From Hydra vulgaris (taxonomy: Eukaryota > Cnidaria > Hydrozoa > Anthoathecata > Hydridae), in assembly GCF_038396675.1 (NCBI RefSeq), contig NC_088920.1, positions 67,695,001-67,759,000 on the forward strand: 64,000 nt of DNA. Reading direction: 5' to 3'. Made by a program: the position numbers and the translations under genes. Position 1 is the stretch's first letter. Each line of letters opens with the position of its first letter. This document shows positions 1 to 11,061 of this stretch, one piece after another. Under the pieces are notes generated by a model. The model searched no databases. It was given only the letters and a program-made list of their open reading frames with translations, and was not told the DNA's origin.

Positions 1-900
1 TGATATTCAACATTTTAGTATTTGATCAAACTATCCATGTAACTGATAAGAATGTTAACTTATTTACCTAGTTAAGCGTTGCATTTATTTATCTTTAAAC
101 ACTGTTTATACTTATTTACTTTTTAATCCCTCTACTTCTTACTTTCATAACTTTCTACGCTTTTTATATACTATTATACTACTAAAATACTATTTTATAT
201 ACTATTATACTACTAAAATACTATTTTAACTAATCGTCAAAACTTATAGGAAGTACTATATCATTAATAGACTTGCAAATAAGCAATTAGCTTATTTAGA
301 ACAATTGTGGTACCAAATATATTTTTTATTCAGAACAGTGCAGGAAATACTAACTAAAAAGAGCAAATAATAATAGCTATAAAAGAGTATCAACGGAGCT
401 ATAAGATAACAATAAAAGCAACGAAATAATATCAATGGAGAGCCATTCATATAGAAGGTGGTGCATAATCTGAAGTTTAGAATAAAATTTAAAAAAATGT
501 TATCGTTTTTGATGTAAAATTTTATAAGGAATACATTTTTGAAACTATTTTTATAATATTTATGACATTAATAGTGATTTAGGGGGCTTTTTAGAAGAAT
601 TTTTGGACTTAGCAACGTCCTTAGCAACCATCTTCTTACCTACTCTGCCAAGACATTATGGAAAACTATACTACAAGTTTAAGACAAAGATAAACCTTTA
701 AGCTGCTTGTCAAGTAAAAGTTATTAGTCATACTTTTTAAGCACAATTTCGTTTGCCAGAAGTTTTAAAATCCGCAATGCATACTATGTTAATATGTGAT
801 TATAACACTTTTTTAGGAACATAGTTTCAATTAAAATGTTATATTGAATAATATGCCAAGAACTTGTTCTAGAACAAAAAAGAGATCGTTTGCTTGCAAT
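1..900. other. AT-rich host sequence without a recognisable gene
   Basis: No reading frame here looks coding on either strand. A direct repeat of about 31 bp occurs twice in tandem at roughly 162-228 (core tatactattatactacta). The stretch is ordinary A/T-rich intergenic or decayed repeat sequence preceding the MULE relic. Confidence 0.5.
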
Positions 901-2035
901 CGGGGTACACACATATAGAAGACCCAACAAGTTAGCATCTGATTCTTAACCTTTAACTAGTTACTCAAGTTCAGGAAAATCAAAATTCGACTCTAATTTC
1001 GGTACACTAAGATGATTACAACATAATTAATTATGGTTTACTAAACTCTTTAATAAAAGAATAAGCTTGATGCTCAGATTGTGGAAGTTATGTTAATCTT
1101 GACAATAATGAAGTTAAGCGACAAGGATTTTGTTTAGAACTACAATTATTATGTACTTCAGATTCTTGTCAATGGCGAAAAAACTTTTAAGACGTCCAAG
1201 AGCATCACTTTTATTCTAAATAAAAACAACATTACATAATAATGTGGCAGAAAGTTTTATTCTACTAATGTCTAAATGGTGTTGGCATTTAAAGACATTG
1301 GTCATAAAAGTCATAGAGCCATAAAATCTTTTAGTATAATATGTAATATGCCACCACCTATTTCTTTCAGAGTTTACACGAGTATCATTAATGTTTTGCA
1401 TGGTATATTTACTAGTGTTTGTAAGGCATCGATGATCAAAGCAGACAAGGAAACAGCAAGACAGCAAGAGAGCAAAAAAATGAAGAATCAATGAACTGTA
1501 CAGTTTCCGTTGATGTTTCGTGGCAGCGAAGAGAACACAGCTCGCTAAATGGAATTGTCTCTATCATTTCAACGCTCAAATGGAAAGTGTTTAAACTATG
1601 ACGTCTTATGTAAAAGTTGTCATGGTTGTGTTGTGTGGAAGCATAAAATCATGGTTGTGTTGTGTGGAAGCATAAAATCTCAATATGTGGACAGGAAACT
1701 CAATCATGTTTGCCAGTCAAATCATGCAAGTAGTTCTGGATCCATAAAAACAATAGGGCCTGTTAAAATGTTTCCTCTTTTCATTTTTGAAAATAATCTT
1801 ATATATAAAGAACACATTCGCGATGGAGATACTACTTTGATTAATCAAGTAAAGTAATCTAAACTTTATGATGAGATTCCGATTACTAAGCTAGAATATT
1901 TTGAACACATTCATAAAATTGGTATTTGTTTAGCAATCATTGAATATAATGAAGGTAAATCTGGTTTAAGCCCAATAATGAAAATGCTTGAACTGCTACT
2001 TTCACAGTTTTGGCATAATGTATTAAAAAATTGAT
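900..2035 (+). pseudogene. Decayed Mutator-like (MULE) transposase fragment
   Basis: Pieces in different frames resemble the Mutator-like transposase domain common in cnidarian and arthropod repeats. A Cys-rich segment near 1075-1180 comes first, then a stretch with NMPPP near 1345, then a segment near 1500-1860 with DVSWQR, KCLNYDVLCKSC, NHASSSGS and IRDGDT, the catalytic-core style order of that family. Stops and frame changes separate the parts, so no product is expected. A 28 bp unit ending in aagcataaaatc is duplicated in tandem near 1620-1678. No terminal inverted repeats were found. The parvovirus-like insertion starts just downstream. Family assignment is by remembered motif pattern. 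Confidence 0.55.
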
Positions 2036-2041
2036 GTAGAG

Positions 2042-2170
2042 CAACCACGCCCTACTATGAGATCTCATAGTTGGGCGTGGTTGGTCGGTGAAGGATGGTT
2101 GCATTGTAAGGAATTTGTAAATGTTTCGTATTATTCATGGGTCGGAACAATAGGATTAGTTATATATATA
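2042..2170 (+). repeat. Left inverted terminal repeat with hairpin tip
   Basis: Positions 2042-2083 form a 42 nt palindrome centred on gagatctc, with about one mismatch per arm. It could fold into a terminal hairpin. The following bases to about 2170 match the reverse complement of 10931-11015 with only a few differences. Confidence 0.8.
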
Positions 2171-2280
2171 GTAACGGATAATCTTTTTGTTTTTTTCTCA
2201 ATTATATTACCATGACAATGTGGAGGTGTGTTAATCCTTTTAATCTATATAAATGCATGTTTAATTCCTTTTTCATTCAT

Positions 2281-2888
2281 AATGAGTTTTTACAACGACA
2301 ACTACTTGTGTCAATTATTCTGCGATTGTGAAGGAAATAAGTGCGAAAAATGTCAAAATTTGAAAGAGCAGTTTCAACAACAAGATCAGGTAAACGAAAG
2401 CTTCCTAGAGATGAAAAAGAAAGCAATGCCAAACGACGAGACGACGAATACGTCGCAAACCTTGAAAAGCAATACTACGATATCATTGGAAACGGATGCA
2501 ATTCCAACGACGTTGAAGACATCAGAGCCATCTTGTACTTTAAAACAAAAAAACAGAATTTAGACCGTATCCGGCTGACGAAAATGAAGACGTTATCAGA
2601 GATAACCAGGTGGATGTCATATATGGCGAAAACGGAGAAGAAATTGGAAATGTTGCTGGGGGAGAAAATCGATCTTCAGAATCGATACATGTTACCGGAA
2701 ATGGACAACAGCCAGGATGTAATAGTAAAGTCGTTCAAACAAATGAGATTGGAGACCAAAAAAACATTAAAACGTCTAATAAAGACGAAGGAACAAGAAA
2801 TGAGGTTGTTACAAACAACATTATTGAGATCGACAGCGACTCGGACATGGAAGGTGAAGTCGCAGGACCACCTAAAAGCCCTGCATAA
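2281..2888 (+). pseudogene. Parvovirus-like NS1 N-terminal region (broken)
   Basis: One frame opens with MSFYNDNYLCQLFCDC at 2281 and a CEGNKCEKC cysteine cluster. It closes at 2563. The coding character continues in another frame (about 2560-2888), rich in acidic residues and Asn, for example EIDSDSDMEG. A frame change near 2560 therefore breaks it. It lies just inside the left ITR, where NS genes start. Function is inferred from position: N-terminal part of a replication initiator or a separate NS protein. No HUH nickase motif was recognised. Confidence 0.45.
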
Positions 2889-2946
2889 GTGCAAAAAGAA
2901 CCTTGTTGCGACAATGGCCCAATTCGAGGAATCGATCGTCCAATAA
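2341..2946 (+). CDS. Overlapping NS2-like basic coiled-coil protein
   Basis: This 201-residue frame overlaps the NS1 N-terminal frames out of phase. It is Lys/Arg/Glu-rich with helical coiled-coil character, for example KTEKKLEMLLGEK and KEQEMRLLQTTLL. Densoviruses often encode NS2 in a frame overlapping NS1, and the long intact frame within otherwise broken sequence supports a real ancestral gene. No catalytic motif is visible. It may be a shadow of the acidic frame, since A/T-rich DNA can give Lys-rich complements, but its length argues against that. Confidence 0.45.
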   Translation: MRKMSKFERAVSTTRSGKRKLPRDEKESNAKRRDDEYVANLEKQYYDIIGNGCNSNDVEDIRAILYFKTKKQNLDRIRLTKMKTLSEITRWMSYMAKTEKKLEMLLGEKIDLQNRYMLPEMDNSQDVIVKSFKQMRLETKKTLKRLIKTKEQEMRLLQTTLLRSTATRTWKVKSQDHLKALHKCKKNLVATMAQFEESIVQ

Positions 2947-3061
2947 TTCAAGTAGATAACTCTGTAAGTAATTGTAAACACGGTAAATGTTATTGTTGTA
3001 ATGTTTGTCACAATTCTAACTGTGTAAATTATTATTTATGTAAATAATATTTATTTAGGAA

Positions 3062-3490
3062 ATGTTTGTATTTAATGACAACCTTAAACACGGATTTGAA
3101 CTATTCCATGTGATTTATGCAGGGAGTGCACAACCGTATATGTGGTACGACGAAAAAAAGTCAAAAATCCTTTATATTCCCATACAAACTAAGTCACACA
3201 AAATCTGTAAATATTTCGACGGAAAATCTTCAGAATTTGACGGACAATACCACACCCTTGAATTATATGCCATGCACAGCTATGGCCGATGCAAGAGAGA
3301 TTCCGACCTCCTCAACATCCGACGAAGATTTTTCAGAATACGGCGATTCAAATGTATGGGATGCCAAAGAAGACATAGTGAACGATACGGAACGCAATGC
3401 TCAACGTGTAAAAAGAGGGTTAAAGTTAAGTACGTTAACACAGCACAATACCTCAGGAATCTGTTTGTCTACATGGGTAACATTAATTAA
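3062..3490 (+). CDS. Overlapping NS-type ORF with zinc-like C-terminus
   Basis: This 142-residue frame starts at an ATG right after a ttatttag stretch and overlaps the beginning of the NS1 helicase frame in another phase. The C-terminal part holds a Cys cluster (KCMGCQRRH...CSTCKK) that could bind zinc, as in densovirus NS3-like proteins. Family membership is not established; the overlapping arrangement and location are the main support. Confidence 0.4.
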   Translation: MFVFNDNLKHGFELFHVIYAGSAQPYMWYDEKKSKILYIPIQTKSHKICKYFDGKSSEFDGQYHTLELYAMHSYGRCKRDSDLLNIRRRFFRIRRFKCMGCQRRHSERYGTQCSTCKKRVKVKYVNTAQYLRNLFVYMGNIN

Positions 3491-4440
3491 CTTTTTACAA
3501 GCGCATATATTTATTAATTTTGAGGGAATTGACGACAATAAAGAACATAATATAGTTACTAGACGACCGAGTGTTAAAAATGAGCGCAAAGATACATTTT
3601 GTAGTTATCTAATTAATAATTGTGTAATTAATTCTCGTCATTATGACAATTTGTTGGAAACAGACGATAAACTGAGAGAATTTGAGTATCAAATTGATGT
3701 GAGATGCCTAGAAAGCGCTAAAAAGACCATATTTAGACAGAACTATTTAAAAATTAGGAATGCGGATGTGTTAACCCCCAGGATAGTGGAATGTAGCAAT
3801 ACGTCCAAATTAGGTGCAGTAATGTTCTTATTGGGACATATAGCTAGCCAAAATACCATTTCAGTTACCAGATTTAAAAAATTGTTATCGTCTTATTTAT
3901 TTAACTTACACCATAAAAAACGGGGATTAATTTTATGCGGGCCTTCTGATTCAGGGAAAACATTCTTTGCGAATTTATTATTTAGTAACTTCAAACCTCA
4001 TGAAATTGGCTATTTTAACTGTCCAACTGGACCTTCTCCTTCTGCTTTTATGTTGCAATCTTTATCTAACGCGCTAGTCTATAGATGTGATGAAATGGTA
4101 TTTGAACACCTGGGAGTCATACAACAAATGAAACAATTGTTAGAGGGTACTAAAACTTTAACAACCGATGTAAAATATAAAGACTCTAGCAATTGATCCA
4201 CATTCCACCCTCATTACAATGAATAGTTCGTCTAAATATGATATACTCAAATGGCACCCATCAGAGTTCCAGGCTTTCGAAAACAGATGCACTATTTTAT
4301 GGTTTGGATGCCCTCTTCTAAATATATTTAATCCAGAAGAATTATTGGCAGTTAGCGAATGCGGCAACGAACTGTTATACATATTAAGTTTGGAAAATAA
4401 TGTAAATGATACGAATGTATTAGAAATACAAATAATGTAA
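3117..4440 (+). pseudogene. Parvovirus-like NS1, SF3 helicase domain, frameshifted
   Basis: The frame 3117-4196 encodes a C-terminal superfamily 3 helicase. It shows Walker A CGPSDSGKT near 3939-3965, a Walker B-type region around YRCDEM near 4088, and a spacing typical of NS1 ATPase. The frame ends at 4196. The next expected element (motif C, TMNSSS) and the family C-terminal tail are found in another phase, at about 4200-4440, so one frameshift breaks the gene. In parvoviruses NS1 nicks and unwinds the terminal hairpins during rolling-hairpin replication. The N-terminal nickase motifs (HUH) were not identified. The product would be inactive as it stands. Confidence 0.7.
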
Positions 4441-4482
4441 ATGATACAAATGTATTAGAAAAATTTAAAAAATTATGTACAA

Positions 4483-5431
4483 TTATAATTTATTTTTGTA
4501 ACGTTTTTTTAATGGCTTTTCTTCCTCCATAGCGGGCTCTTCTCCCAAAAACATAGTCGCAAAAGCCGGGTGATATAATTTTTGATAACTGTTTAGAAAC
4601 GATATATTTCCACCTTTTCTGCTAAACGGGTTAAACATACTAACAGTAGTATATGTACAATCTTTTGAAAATTGACATTGAATAGGGTTAGTTTTATTAA
4701 AGTTTGGTTGTACTGGTGAAACATTAGCAATGTCATAAAACCATTCCTTACCGTATGTTCTTATAGTATGAGATAAATGTAATTTAAATCTTACAAACGT
4801 TGGCATAACCTCTGCACCTAAGTAAGCTGGATCGAAACAAATATAAAACGGTCTTATAGTTTTATTACCAGTAAATGGGGCGGTGTTAGGTAAATAATTC
4901 AGGCGCTATTGGTGGAGTTGTACCATCGGTAATATGATCGTAATTATCTCTATTATTAAAAACAGTAGCGTTATTATCAAATTCGGTATATGGACTCCAA
5001 TACATATCAAAATTATTTAAAAAATCCGTTGGTATATTTTCGGAATAATAAGAATTTAAAGGTGCGTATACATGTACCTTTCTACCTGCAACGATTTTAC
5101 TATCTATAATCATTTCGTTATATTCAGAGTTAATTACTGGTAGTTGAGTATCGGCATGTGTTGGATCAGCTATCATTGTTCTAGCGACTAAATTACTTAT
5201 ACCATAATGAGGTGTTGTCACATGACCATAAAAATAATTTTTTAAATCTTTAATTATTTGCCAATCAGATGATCTTGCAAGAGGGTACATTCTGTCCGTA
5301 ACCGTTTGATCATGTTCCGTATTAAATAATCGTATACCAATATTTGTCATTTCTAATGGTATTGAAGATGTCTGTGTAGTTTTTAACTGGTTTTCAACTC
5401 TAACATCACTCATTCTTATAGAGCAACTCAT
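4483..5431 (-). pseudogene. Parvovirus-like capsid protein, C-terminal part (broken)
   Basis: Two leftward frames, 5431-4886 (181 residues) and 4806-4483 (107 residues), look like successive parts of one capsid protein, with a frame break between them near 4806-4886. The first contains segments such as TMIADPTHADTQLPV and MYWSPYTEFD, in the style of densovirus beta-barrel capsid proteins. The second ends in a basic tail. They converge with the NS gene tail (4440), as in ambisense densoviruses. The exact capsid family could not be tested here. Confidence 0.55.
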
Positions 5432-6253
5432 GTCCGTGTAATATAAATGTTACACAAGGATGATACTTCTCAGGGTCTGACCACAGGTTAGGGAATTCCC
5501 AAGGAAAATGATATATTTTATTTACAGTGTCTGCCGTTAAATTAATTCCTCAATATGTTTTTTGAATTGTATATTCATGATAATAACCTTTACTGCATTC
5601 ATACCCGTTGTCTCCTATAGTAAAATCTATATCGGAAGGCTCTACGATGTTCGGTGGTTGCTCTGCCATTATTTATGGGGTGAGTACCTCTTTGAGACCA
5701 ACCGTTTCTTTCTTTTGGATGATAATAATTTCTTTTTCCTGTCTTGATCATTGGCTGCTACTGCTTCAAATGGGTCGTTACCATATAATTTATTTAATAT
5801 AGACTCTTGCACTCACATCCCCTAAGGCATTTCTTCGAATGAACCAATAGGAATATAAGGTAAATGGGGACCCTCCTTCGGTAATTTAAGATAATCCATT
5901 GGCTTATATGCTCCTATATTTTGCGCATCTCTCGCCTCTTTAATAAAGTCTAACTCTTTAGGATTATATTTATATTCATATTTTACTTTCTTTAGTCACA
6001 TATAATCAGGAAGATCAGTAGTAGGCACAGCTTCATAATCAGAATGTTGATTCCAATTAGAATTTATACTACTGTTAGTAGAAGTTGTTTTATTAGAATT
6101 TAAAGATGTTGTTGACGAGTTTAAAGAGGAACTTGCATTTGATATTTCGTAATCAGAATATCCGTATAAATATTCCTCTAGTGTGTTTAAGGTAGCGATT
6201 CCACGGCTTAACAAAAAACATTTGACGTTTGACAAAAAACACGTAATTTTCAT
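5432..6253 (-). pseudogene. Parvovirus-like capsid protein, middle part (broken)
   Basis: Leftward coding-like segments in several frames precede the C-terminal part. A Ser/Asn/Thr-rich stretch lies at 6253-5996. A segment near 5960-5825 contains KEARDAQNIGAYKPMDYL and LPYIPIGSFEEMP. Another near 5670 begins MAEQPPNIVEPSDIDF, a possible internal start of a shorter capsid form. Stops near 5990, 5825 and 5550 interrupt it. The upstream (right) part is displaced by the 6260-10430 insertion. Confidence 0.45.
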
Positions 6254-7020
6254 AAACTATGCTCTCTTATATCTTTTCGTATGGTTAAGCTAGCGCCTTG
6301 AGGTTTTTTGCATCAGTTAGTGTTACTCAATCTCTTTCCAACCATATATAGAAAGTACTAAGCTTTGTATGGCTTCATTTATATATTACCCATATCTTGA
6401 GACCACTTTTCATAAAAAACTTGTCGCAGGAACGTTTTTTTAAAACGAAGCTTTTGAAGGTAAGGATTCCTTAGAACTTAAACACATCTAATTCTTATGA
6501 AACTTTCCGTATTTATTAAGAAAAGGACGAGGAATCTAATGGAATCTTGACGTTTTTTAACATTTATACAAAAAATTTTAGTTCTCAGCGTTTAAAAACT
6601 TCAAGGTTGATTTACATAGAAAAAAAAGTGTTTTTGAAAAACGTCCGGGTGGAAATTGCAAGTTTAGCTTTTCCTCTATTTAAAACAAGTCTTTATTTAA
6701 GTTTACCTAAAGAATTGGTACTAAGGAATTGCATATATAAATTATGTGTATATATATATGCTTTTCTTCGCGTATTTAATGACGTTATATGTTTTGATTT
6801 TTGCGTTTGTTTTGGATAAATAATGAAAATTATATTGAAAGTGAAAGTATATTTCTTAAAATTTTAATCAAATGAAAATAAATCTTTTACTTTTTCCCAG
6901 GTAAAAGGTCTGCATTTTTCAAGAAAGTTAAAATCTTGATTTTTACTATTTTAACTACAGGTTGCTCTTATTTAAACTGTTTTTTTCAAAACAAAAACCT
7001 AAAAATAGTATTCAACAGAA

Positions 7021-8912
7021 GCTTACGAAAATGGAGTTGTGTAAGAAATTCTTAATTTCTTTTTATATTTGCCTCTATTTGTTTTTTGATTAAATACTAT
7101 GAAATCTTGTAATAATTATTTTAATTCCTTTTTTTTAGGTGTTGACATTAACAGTATTCTCACCAAAATGGTTGCTCCATCCATAAGTCAAGAAAGTAAG
7201 TCAAAATTATAAATTAGGAATACTGTAGCCCAACTTTTTTTCATTTTAATCATTTTATTTATTGAAACCAAAGTAATCCACCCCTAATTTTTCTTTATGT
7301 CACTTAAATTAAGTTTACTTTTAATTTTAGTCTCTGACACTGTTTTGGATTATCTAAATATTAATGGAGGCATTGTATCCCTCAAAATTCCAGATTTGGT
7401 TTTAACCAATCGCCATTTTTTACAAATTTGTAAAGAAAAAGATAAATTTAACTTGACATCTTGCCAAATCTTTCAGTATTTTTTACATCCTTGTTTAAAT
7501 ACCCTATATCTAGAGTTATGCTGATCAAGTGCCTTCAAAAGTCAAAAGATTTCATTGCAAAATTAAATCGTGCCAAAAATTTTGATTTTACAAAGCATTT
7601 TTTAAGCTCTGCTTTATCTTTTATTGGTGCTTTTCCGGATGTTGTTGATTTGTCACCTTCTGATGCTTGTTCTACCCCAACTTCTATCCACAATAGTGAA
7701 ATTATTCCAAATCAAATTACTGTTTTTGTATCTTCTGATTTAAACTTGCAAATTGCTAATGATGATTTTTTGTGTTCTGTTACCCCAAACTCTGTTGTAT
7801 ACACCTCTTTAGGAAATGATTCTGAAAATTTTCTTCTTGATGCACAAGTTAATGAAGTGAATCTGCCAGTTTCCAGTTTGGATAAAAAACTACCTATATT
7901 ATCAGATGATTTGACCTATCAAATAAAAAAATACAAACAGAAAATTAATCATCTTAAATTACAAAATAGACAAATTAATAAAAGATGTAATGAATACAAA
8001 AGAAAATATCAAGCAATCTTGTCAGAAATGTCAATAAAAGAGAAGTTAGAAAGGATTGTAGGATTAACCAATTGTTGCAAAAAAATATTAGATTAGAAAA
8101 AGAAATTGATTTGGCTAGAAAACGTTCACAATCAGATCGACAAAAGGCATGGTATTTTAAGAAAAAAATTGAAAACACTGTTTTGAAAACATCTGATGAA
8201 ACGAATGATTCAATCTTAATGGAAAGTTTAAATTACTTTGAAACTCTTTCAGAAGAGCTGAAGGAAAGAGTTGACTTTTTTGAAAAAAATGTAATTGATG
8301 TTTTTGAAGGAGGTAGATATAATGATGAAATTCGTTCAGTATAATATGACCTTTTAAGTAAAAATGTTTCTGTTAACAATCTTGAATCTGTTATCAAAAC
8401 TGTACTACAAAAAATGGCTGGAATTTCATGTGGCACACTTCCAAAAAAATCTTTGGCTGCTGAATTTTTTAGTGAAATGAACCTTTTATCAAAAGCTCAG
8501 GTTAGAGAGGCTATATTGAATAGAACACACAATGTTCTTCATACAGATGGCACAAAGTATAATTTTAGAGAGATTGGTAGTTTTCAAGTCACAACGTCAT
8601 CTGGAAGCTACACGATTGGGATAGAAGATATGTTTTCAGGCGAGGCACAATCTTATTTTGGAGAGCTAAAAAATTTAATCTCAAATATTTTCTCCTGAAA
8701 AGGAAAACTATGAGGATGATCTTCGGAAGCTTATTTTTTCGTTCAAATCTTTGATGACAGATCGCACCATTGTTAATTCAAGTTTTTTTAAGCAATTTAA
8801 ACATTGGAGAGAAGCAATTTTGCCTTTTGTTGTTGAAAACTATGAACGACTTCCTTTAAATGAAAAATTAAAAATTTCTCAAATGCATCATATGCATACT
8901 TGCTACTTCTAA
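7021..8912 (+). pseudogene. Decayed multi-exon gene, coiled coil plus RNase H-like motif
   Basis: Short exons appear bounded by splice-like sites. One is near 7030 with a GTAAG donor, one near 7139-7194 between TTTTTTAG and GTAAGT, and one starts near 7331 after TTTTAG. A long coding-like part follows in several frames. It shows a basic coiled coil (about 7910-8340) and then a region with VREAILNRTHNV, LHTDGTKYNF and LMTDRTIVNSS. The HTDGT segment resembles the first strand of RNase H-like DDE cores, and similar proteins are frequent as repeats in cnidarian genomes. Stops and frameshifts (for example near 7520, 8095, 8342 and 8697) make it a relic. Superfamily not assigned. Confidence 0.4.
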
Positions 8913-9289
8913 TCATTCACTAAAAGCCAAGAAATAAGTTTTAGAATCAAAACATTTTTTTATGTTATTTTCATTTTTTTTATCTTAGGCGTTTTCATAG
9001 GTTCACATAAACAATCATAAAGAGTAAGTTTCTTATTTTATACTTATTTAGTTTTAAATGTTTTTAATATATATGTATTTTAAAATGAATTAACAAAATA
9101 TTTTTAACACGTTATTGTGTACCTGTGTTTCTAATAATAATATTTTTACATTTTTAGATATAATTTCTGCTGTTATACCTGCCTATTGCAGTTGTAAGTA
9201 CTCCAAATTTCAGAAAGTTCATTTGCTGTAAGTTATTTTCATTAAAAATGAAATTTTAACTTTATTGAAGAATCTTCCGTCTGTTAAAT

Positions 9290-10130
9290 AGGTTATTCTG
9301 AATAATTTTGACAGATTTCGATGCCCTTTTGCAGTAATTTACTGACCGGTCTGTAAATTATACAATAATTTCAAAATGATGCATGATTTGGATTCCATGA
9401 TTCCTTTATGCATATTTGTATGGTGTAATTATAATATAACCCCAAATTTTATTTTCCAAATCTAAGTAAATAAGTGAAAACCATCAGTCTGTAAAATAGA
9501 TGATTCTGATTAATCTCGTCAGATGAATAAAAATGGGACCATTATGAAAAACTTCGAGTCAAATTTAATAACGGTTGAAAAATATCAAATATATTCATAG
9601 TCGGTATGCCCAGTTGGTTTGTGTAGCCCTTTAGCAGTAATTTACTGACCGGTCTGTAAATTATGCAATGATTTCAAAATGATGTACTATTTGGATTCCA
9701 TGGCTCCTTTATGCACATTTGTATGGTGTTATTATAATATAATCACAAATTTTATTTTCTAAAACTAAGTAAATAGGTGAAAACCCTCAGTCTGTAAAAT
9801 AGATGATTCTGGTAAATCTCGTCAGTTGAACAAAAAAATTTTGGGGTATTTTATTTTCTTATAGTTGTTGGATCACTACGGAAAATATAAAGTCAAATGT
9901 AATAACGGTTCAAGAGTTATTCAAGAGTCAATATGACACCAAAACTAAGTAAATAAGTAAAAACCCTCAGTCTGTAAAATAGACAGTTCTGGGCAATCCC
10001 GACAGAATTAAAAAAAAATTTTTTTGTATTTTATTTTCTTATAGTTGTTGAATCATTATGGAAAATTTCAAGTCAAATGTAATAACGGTTCAAAAGTTAT
10101 TCAAAAGTCAATATGATCCAAAAATACTCT
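9290..10130 (+). repeat. Tandem array of about 300 bp repeats
   Basis: Blocks containing cagtaatttactgaccggtc occur near 9333 and 9628, followed by cagtctgtaaaatagatgat near 9485 and 9788. A shorter third copy starts near 9945 with cagtctgtaaaatagacag. A motif caaatgtaataacggttcaa recurs near 9895 and 10075. Copies differ by scattered substitutions, so the array is old. No coding. Confidence 0.65.
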
Positions 10131-10429
10131 CTTTTTCGGTGCCATAACGCTGCAAATTTTCCATACTTAAGCCCTATACCTTTCGTCAACAAATCATCGA
10201 TTTTTGCACTACAAAAAACTCAATAACTTTGGATCCGCTTAACTTCAAAGGTCGAATGACCCCTCATTTATTAAGACAGGTCAAGCTCTATACGATGATA
10301 TAAATTATATTTGTTTCTTTGGAGTATAAAAAAATCGTCTGGAATGGCTATTCAAGGGTCTGGTTTAGCCTAATTGTTGCATGGCTATATAATCACTTGC
10401 GTATACTTAATTTTTTGGTAATAAATTAT

Positions 10430-10902
10430 TCTTTAACGTTTTTCTTACATCACTTAACGTGGGTAGTTTTGGTAACATAGAAGCTACATTTTTAGTTGCT
10501 GATGGAATATTTTTTATAACATTTGCAACATTAATGACACTTTTAGGATTTAATGCTCCCGTTAACCCTATAACGATAGATTCTGCTATTCTAGCTTGAT
10601 CGGGTTTTTAAAAATTTTTTTCGTTTACCCCAAATATTTGTTTATTCCAACCAGGTGCTACCTGAAGAGATTTCTTTGTATTTATTTTATTTACTCTAAA
10701 CTGAGCTGTGTTGGCTTTTCCTACAGAGGCTATTGGGTCCTCCATTACTATTTTTAAATGTATTTTCGCACATACAGATATTCCAAATATCACAAGCAAA
10801 AAGATTATGATTGACACATTCATTATACAAAGAATGGCATGCTGTTTTACCACACCAATCACAATGCACAACGCGTAGTAACGCTAACAACATCAAAAAC
10901 AT
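10430..10902 (-). pseudogene. Capsid (VP1) N-terminal region, broken
   Basis: The right end carries leftward coding-like sequence starting at an ATG at 10902 just inside the right ITR. The first part (MFLMLLALLRVVHC, then a Cys-rich stretch with WCGKTACH and DIWNICMC) resembles a signal peptide with a small Cys-rich domain. The frame then changes near 10740 to a part with KANTAQFRVNKINTKK and VAPGWNKQIFG, and a Lys/Leu-rich end near 10440. The position suits a VP1 unique region, but no phospholipase A2 motif (GxGN, HDxxY) was recognised. It might instead be a small secreted protein followed by VP1 remains. Confidence 0.35.
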
Positions 10903-10930
10903 TTTGAGAGGATTAAAATTTCTAATTTCT

Positions 10931-11052
10931 ATATATATAACTAATCCTATTGTTCCGACCCATGAATAATACGAAACATTTACAAATTCCTTATAATCCA
11001 ACCATCCTTCACCGACCAACCACGCCCTACTATGAGATCTCATAGTTGGGCG
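10931..11052 (-). repeat. Right inverted terminal repeat, hairpin clipped
   Basis: This is the inverted copy of the left repeat. The palindrome runs from about 11016 to 11052, then the similarity stops, so the outer part of the right hairpin arm (about 5 bp) is missing. Such loss at the tip is common in integrated parvovirus genomes. Confidence 0.8.
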
Positions 11053-11061
11053 ATAATACAA

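Larger units (their letters stand above)
6260..10430. other. Foreign insertion inside the capsid region
   Basis: This stretch separates the capsid middle part from the capsid N-terminal part at 10430-10902. It contains a decayed multi-exon gene (about 7021-8912) and an array of roughly 300 bp repeats (9290-10130), neither of parvoviral type. 6260-7020 and 8915-9290 show no gene. Exact insertion borders and any target duplication were not resolved. Confidence 0.45.
2042..11052. mobile_element. Endogenous parvovirus-like (ambisense densovirus-type) element
   Basis: The two ends are inverted copies of about 120-130 bp (2042-2170 and 10931-11052), each with a palindrome centred on gagatctc, as expected for parvovirus hairpin termini. 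Inside, overlapping NS frames run rightward from the left end and finish in an SF3 helicase. Capsid-type frames run leftward from the right end, the ambisense plan of some densoviruses. NS and VP frames carry stops and frameshifts, so this is an old endogenous viral element. Roughly 6260-10430 is foreign to it and splits the capsid part, explaining the 9 kb total against the usual 4-6 kb. The sequence shows ITRs, Walker A and frame order; the densovirus assignment is inference. Confidence 0.75.

Noticed and set aside
1216..1491. Leftward 91-residue frame
   Set aside because: It is antisense to the decayed MULE fragment and has no protein-like pattern.
5562..5802. Short plus-strand frames in the capsid region
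   Set aside because: They are shadows of the leftward capsid coding sequence.
6547..6819. 90-residue plus-strand frame
   Set aside because: Low-complexity A/T-driven sequence; no motif, no splice or promoter support.
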